Of a DNA stretch of 64,000 nt, positions 61,938-64,000 are shown piece by piece. Position numbers and translations under genes: made by a program. Position 1 is the first letter of the stretch. Each line of letters begins with the position of its first letter. Below the pieces are notes generated by a model. The model saw only the letters and a program-made list of their open reading frames with translations, made no database searches and was not told where the DNA came from. Source of the stretch: Pseudomonas oryzicola (GTDB taxonomy: Bacteria > Pseudomonadota > Gammaproteobacteria > Pseudomonadales > Pseudomonadaceae); NCBI RefSeq assembly GCF_014269185.2, contig NZ_JABWRZ020000002.1:558001-622000 (forward strand), written 5' to 3'.

Positions 61938-62837
61938 TCACGACAGATTGTGTTTCAGCTCGGCAATGTGCTCCGGGCCGATGCCACAGCAGCCACCGAT
62001 CATGCTCGCACCCCGCTTGCGCCAGTCAGCGGCCCATGCCAGGTAACCCGGCGGATCGAGGTCTTCGCGCAGCTCATCCAGGCCATCATTGGCGGTGGCT
62101 TCCTTCGACTGCGGCGGGAAGGCGTTGGCATAGGCGCCGATGGCAACGTCAGCGTTGTGTCGCTCGATCACCGAGCGCGCCACATCCACCGCAGCACCGA
62201 TGACCTCGGGCTGGCTGCAGTTGAACAGCACGGCCGCCACACCCATACCGACCACGGCTTCGATGGCATCGGCCACCGGCTCGCCGGAACGCAGGCGCGG
62301 GGTGTCGTCCACTTCTTCGTCCTGCAGGGTGAAAGACACCCAGAACGGCTTGCCGTCTTCCGGCAGGTGGGCATGGATGGCCCGTACTTCGGCCACCGAG
62401 CTCTGGGTTTCTGCCAGCCACAGGTCGACGTGCGGAGCCAGGCCCTGCAACAGCGGCGACAGCACTTCCGCGACGCGCTCGGGCTGGAACAGGTCCGGGC
62501 GGTAGGAGCCGAACAGCGGCGGCAACGAGCCCGCGACCTTGACCGGGTGCGCAGCGACATCGGCTGCGTGCCGCGCCAGCTGCCCCGCGATATTGGCCAG
62601 CTGGCGCCCTTCCTTGGCAAAACGCTCCTCGCCAATGTGGAAAGGCACCACCGCATAACTGTTGCTGGTAATGACCTGGGCACCGGCGGCGATGAACGAG
62701 GCATGTACGCCGACCACCGCTTCGGGCGCCTCGCTCAGCGCCAGGGCCGACCATTCGGGCTGGCGAAACGGCGCCCCACTGCGCTGCAGTTCACGGCCCA
62801 TGCCACCGTCGAGAATCACCATCGCTCGCTGTTTCAT
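61938..62837 (-). CDS. mmuM: Homocysteine S-methyltransferase, MmuM-like
   Basis: Zinc enzyme transferring a methyl group from S-methylmethionine (or AdoMet) to homocysteine, yielding methionine. 299 residues: VILDGGMGRELQRSG at 7-21, TSNSYAV at 58-64, and the three zinc cysteines Cys207 (LFNCSQPE) and Cys283/284 (GGCCGIGPEHI). The first cysteine context is FNC rather than the common VNC. ATG 62837 gives the standard N-terminus; the ribosome site is weak. Divergent from the ABC-importer operon, 104 bp between starts. Confidence 0.92.
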   Translation of the reverse strand: MKQRAMVILDGGMGRELQRSGAPFRQPEWSALALSEAPEAVVGVHASFIAAGAQVITSNSYAVVPFHIGEERFAKEGRQLANIAGQLARHAADVAAHPVKVAGSLPPLFGSYRPDLFQPERVAEVLSPLLQGLAPHVDLWLAETQSSVAEVRAIHAHLPEDGKPFWVSFTLQDEEVDDTPRLRSGEPVADAIEAVVGMGVAAVLFNCSQPEVIGAAVDVARSVIERHNADVAIGAYANAFPPQSKEATANDGLDELREDLDPPGYLAWAADWRKRGASMIGGCCGIGPEHIAELKHNLS

Positions 62838-62941
62838 ATAACTACTCTGCAGGTTCTTATGAATTAAATTCATTATGTGAGTTTCATTTATAACTATTAA
62901 ATACGCTTTCTCCCAATTGGCCAACATTTCAGGTTATGTGC

Positions 62942-63763
62942 ATGCGATTTTCTACTGTGCTCGGTGCGGGCCTCGTGCTGCTCGCTACTGCTTCCCAGGC
63001 CTTTGCTGGCGCCACGCTGGAGCGGGTTGAATCGCGCAAGGAACTGGTCAACGTGCTGATGGAAAGCTACCCGCCGTTTTCCTTCGTCAACGAGCAGAAC
63101 CAGCTGGCTGGTTTCGACGTGGATGTGGCCAAGGCCGTGGCAGACAAGCTGGGCGTCAAGCTGCGCCTGGAAACCCCGTCGTGGGACGTGATCGCCGCTG
63201 GCCGCTGGAGTGGCCGCTATGACATCTGCATCTGCTCGATGACCCCGAGCAAGGCCCGCGCCGAGGTGTTCGACTTCCCGGTGGAGTACTACGCATCGCC
63301 TGCGGTGATCGTGGTCAACGCCAAGGATGAACGCATCCATGGGGCGAAAGACCTGGACGGTCGCAAGGTTGGTCTGACCAGTGCATCGAGCTACGAGAGC
63401 TACCTGAACAAGAACCTGGTGATAGAAGGCAAGGAAGAGCAGAAGATCGACTACCCCTTCGACTTCGTGCAGATCGCGCCGTACGACACCGACAACGTCG
63501 CCTTCCAGGACCTGGGCCTGGGTGCCGGTGTGCGCCTGGACGCCATCCTCACCAATCTGGTGACGGCGCAGCCGCGCCTGGACCAGGACAAGCGCTTCAA
63601 GCTGGCCGGCGCCCCGCTGTATGAAGAGCCGAACTCGGTAGCCATCGAAAAAGGCGACCCCGAGTGGGATGCCAAGGTGCGTCAGGTATTTGCCGAGCTG
63701 AAGGCTGATGGCACCCTGGCCAAGCTGTCGCAGAAATGGATCGGCGCCGATATCAGCAAATGA
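62942..63763 (+). CDS. Amino-acid ABC transporter substrate-binding protein
   Basis: 273 residues, periplasmic binding protein of the SBP_bac_3 (polar amino acid) family. Signal peptide VLGAGLVLLATASQAFAG. Mature domain starts with the VLMESYPPFSFVNEQNQLAGFDVDVAKAVADKLGV pattern (in pieces), then WDVIAAGRWSGRYDICICSMTPSKARAEVFDF. ATG 62942 is favoured over 62936 because CAGG then has proper spacing. The permease gene overlaps its stop codon by 4 bp. Placement beside mmuM suggests methionine or a relative as ligand. Confidence 0.92.
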   Translation: MRFSTVLGAGLVLLATASQAFAGATLERVESRKELVNVLMESYPPFSFVNEQNQLAGFDVDVAKAVADKLGVKLRLETPSWDVIAAGRWSGRYDICICSMTPSKARAEVFDFPVEYYASPAVIVVNAKDERIHGAKDLDGRKVGLTSASSYESYLNKNLVIEGKEEQKIDYPFDFVQIAPYDTDNVAFQDLGLGAGVRLDAILTNLVTAQPRLDQDKRFKLAGAPLYEEPNSVAIEKGDPEWDAKVRQVFAELKADGTLAKLSQKWIGADISK

Positions 63764-64000
63764 GCACCTTTCCCCCGTCCCTCAAACCCGTGGTGAAAGC
63801 CACGGGTGCCGGCCTGTTCGGCTTTCGCACCCGGTTGCTGCTGACCTGGCTGGCGCTGTTCGGCCTGTTCGTCGCATTTTTTCTCAGCTTCGACCTGAAG
63901 TTCTCGATCATCCTGGAGAAGTTCCCGAACCTCGCCGGTTTCAAGCTCGGGCCCAACGGTTTTCTGCAGGGTGCGGCGCTGACCCTGTTCCTGTGCCTGT
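63760..64000 (+). CDS. Amino-acid ABC transporter permease, 5' part only
   Basis: ATGA overlap with the binding-protein gene. The 80 visible residues have a first membrane helix (RLLLTWLALFGLFVAFFLSF), then KFSIILEKFPNLAGF and the beginning of the next helix GFLQGAALTLFLCL, typical of HisM-type permeases. The rest lies outside the window. Confidence 0.88.
   Translation, partial: MSTFPPSLKPVVKATGAGLFGFRTRLLLTWLALFGLFVAFFLSFDLKFSIILEKFPNLAGFKLGPNGFLQGAALTLFLCL

Overview
The window looks like a chromosomal segment of a Pseudomonas putida-group bacterium. It is GC-rich, and its intergenic spaces carry the GGGAGCGGGC-type palindromic REP repeats common in that group. It also holds familiar Pseudomonas neighbourhoods: rplU-rpmA-obg-proB-creA, ispB next to a small Fur-box gene and fklB, mksFEB, and gdhA-ettA-morA-glyA. 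There are no phage genes, transposases, rRNA or CRISPR arrays. One tRNA is present. The species call is an inference from gene order and protein likeness.

Layout. 1-4.6 kb (minus strand): ppk2, a CPA2 cation/proton antiporter, an AI-2E-family membrane protein and a truncated RND outer-membrane lipoprotein, plus a YcaC-type hydrolase. 4.8-8.2 kb (plus): an NTF2-like protein, an NCS1 nucleobase-type permease and an aldehyde dehydrogenase, probably one operon. 8.3-12.5 kb (minus): a large mechanosensitive channel, then ada and an AlkA-type glycosylase for alkylation repair. 12.6-14.1 kb: an ECF sigma factor and FecR anti-sigma pair with a Fur-like box but no receptor gene. 14.1-20.7 kb: two MFS exporters, tRNA-Met(CAU) with promoter and terminator, a LysE exporter with a divergent LysR regulator, an M15 peptidase and an exported protein of unknown function. 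20.8-27.1 kb: rimI with its coupled partner, then the MksFEB condensin. 27.3-33 kb: creA, proB, obg, rpmA, rplU and divergent ispB, followed by yjdM and a small Fur-box gene. 33-40.5 kb: fklB, several small conserved genes, a Lon-like protease, and a DUF3015/DUF4105 pair. 40.6-51.1 kb: a lipoprotein, a Gre-like factor, gdhA, ettA, morA (c-di-GMP) and glyA.

51-64 kb is the most accessory-looking part. An unrecognised gene and a possible coding remnant lie between glyA and an ACR3/BASS-type transporter. Then comes a nine-gene minus-strand array. In transcription order it is mmuM-like homocysteine methyltransferase, cystathionine gamma-synthase-family enzyme, mmuP-like S-methylmethionine permease, LysR, threonine synthase-like, Lrp, ACT-less homoserine dehydrogenase, aldehyde dehydrogenase and RidA. 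An amino-acid ABC importer diverges from its upstream end. I infer a catabolic and salvage island for plant S-methylmethionine and homoserine. The permease/methyltransferase would bring in SMM and make methionine. The gamma-family enzyme plus RidA would handle 2-aminocrotonate-type products. The homoserine dehydrogenase plus aldehyde dehydrogenase could oxidise homoserine through aspartate semialdehyde to aspartate. The individual families are well supported; the joint pathway is a hypothesis.

Start codons were chosen from Shine-Dalgarno spacing, known family N-termini and avoidance of long overlaps. Several chosen starts are GTG or TTG.
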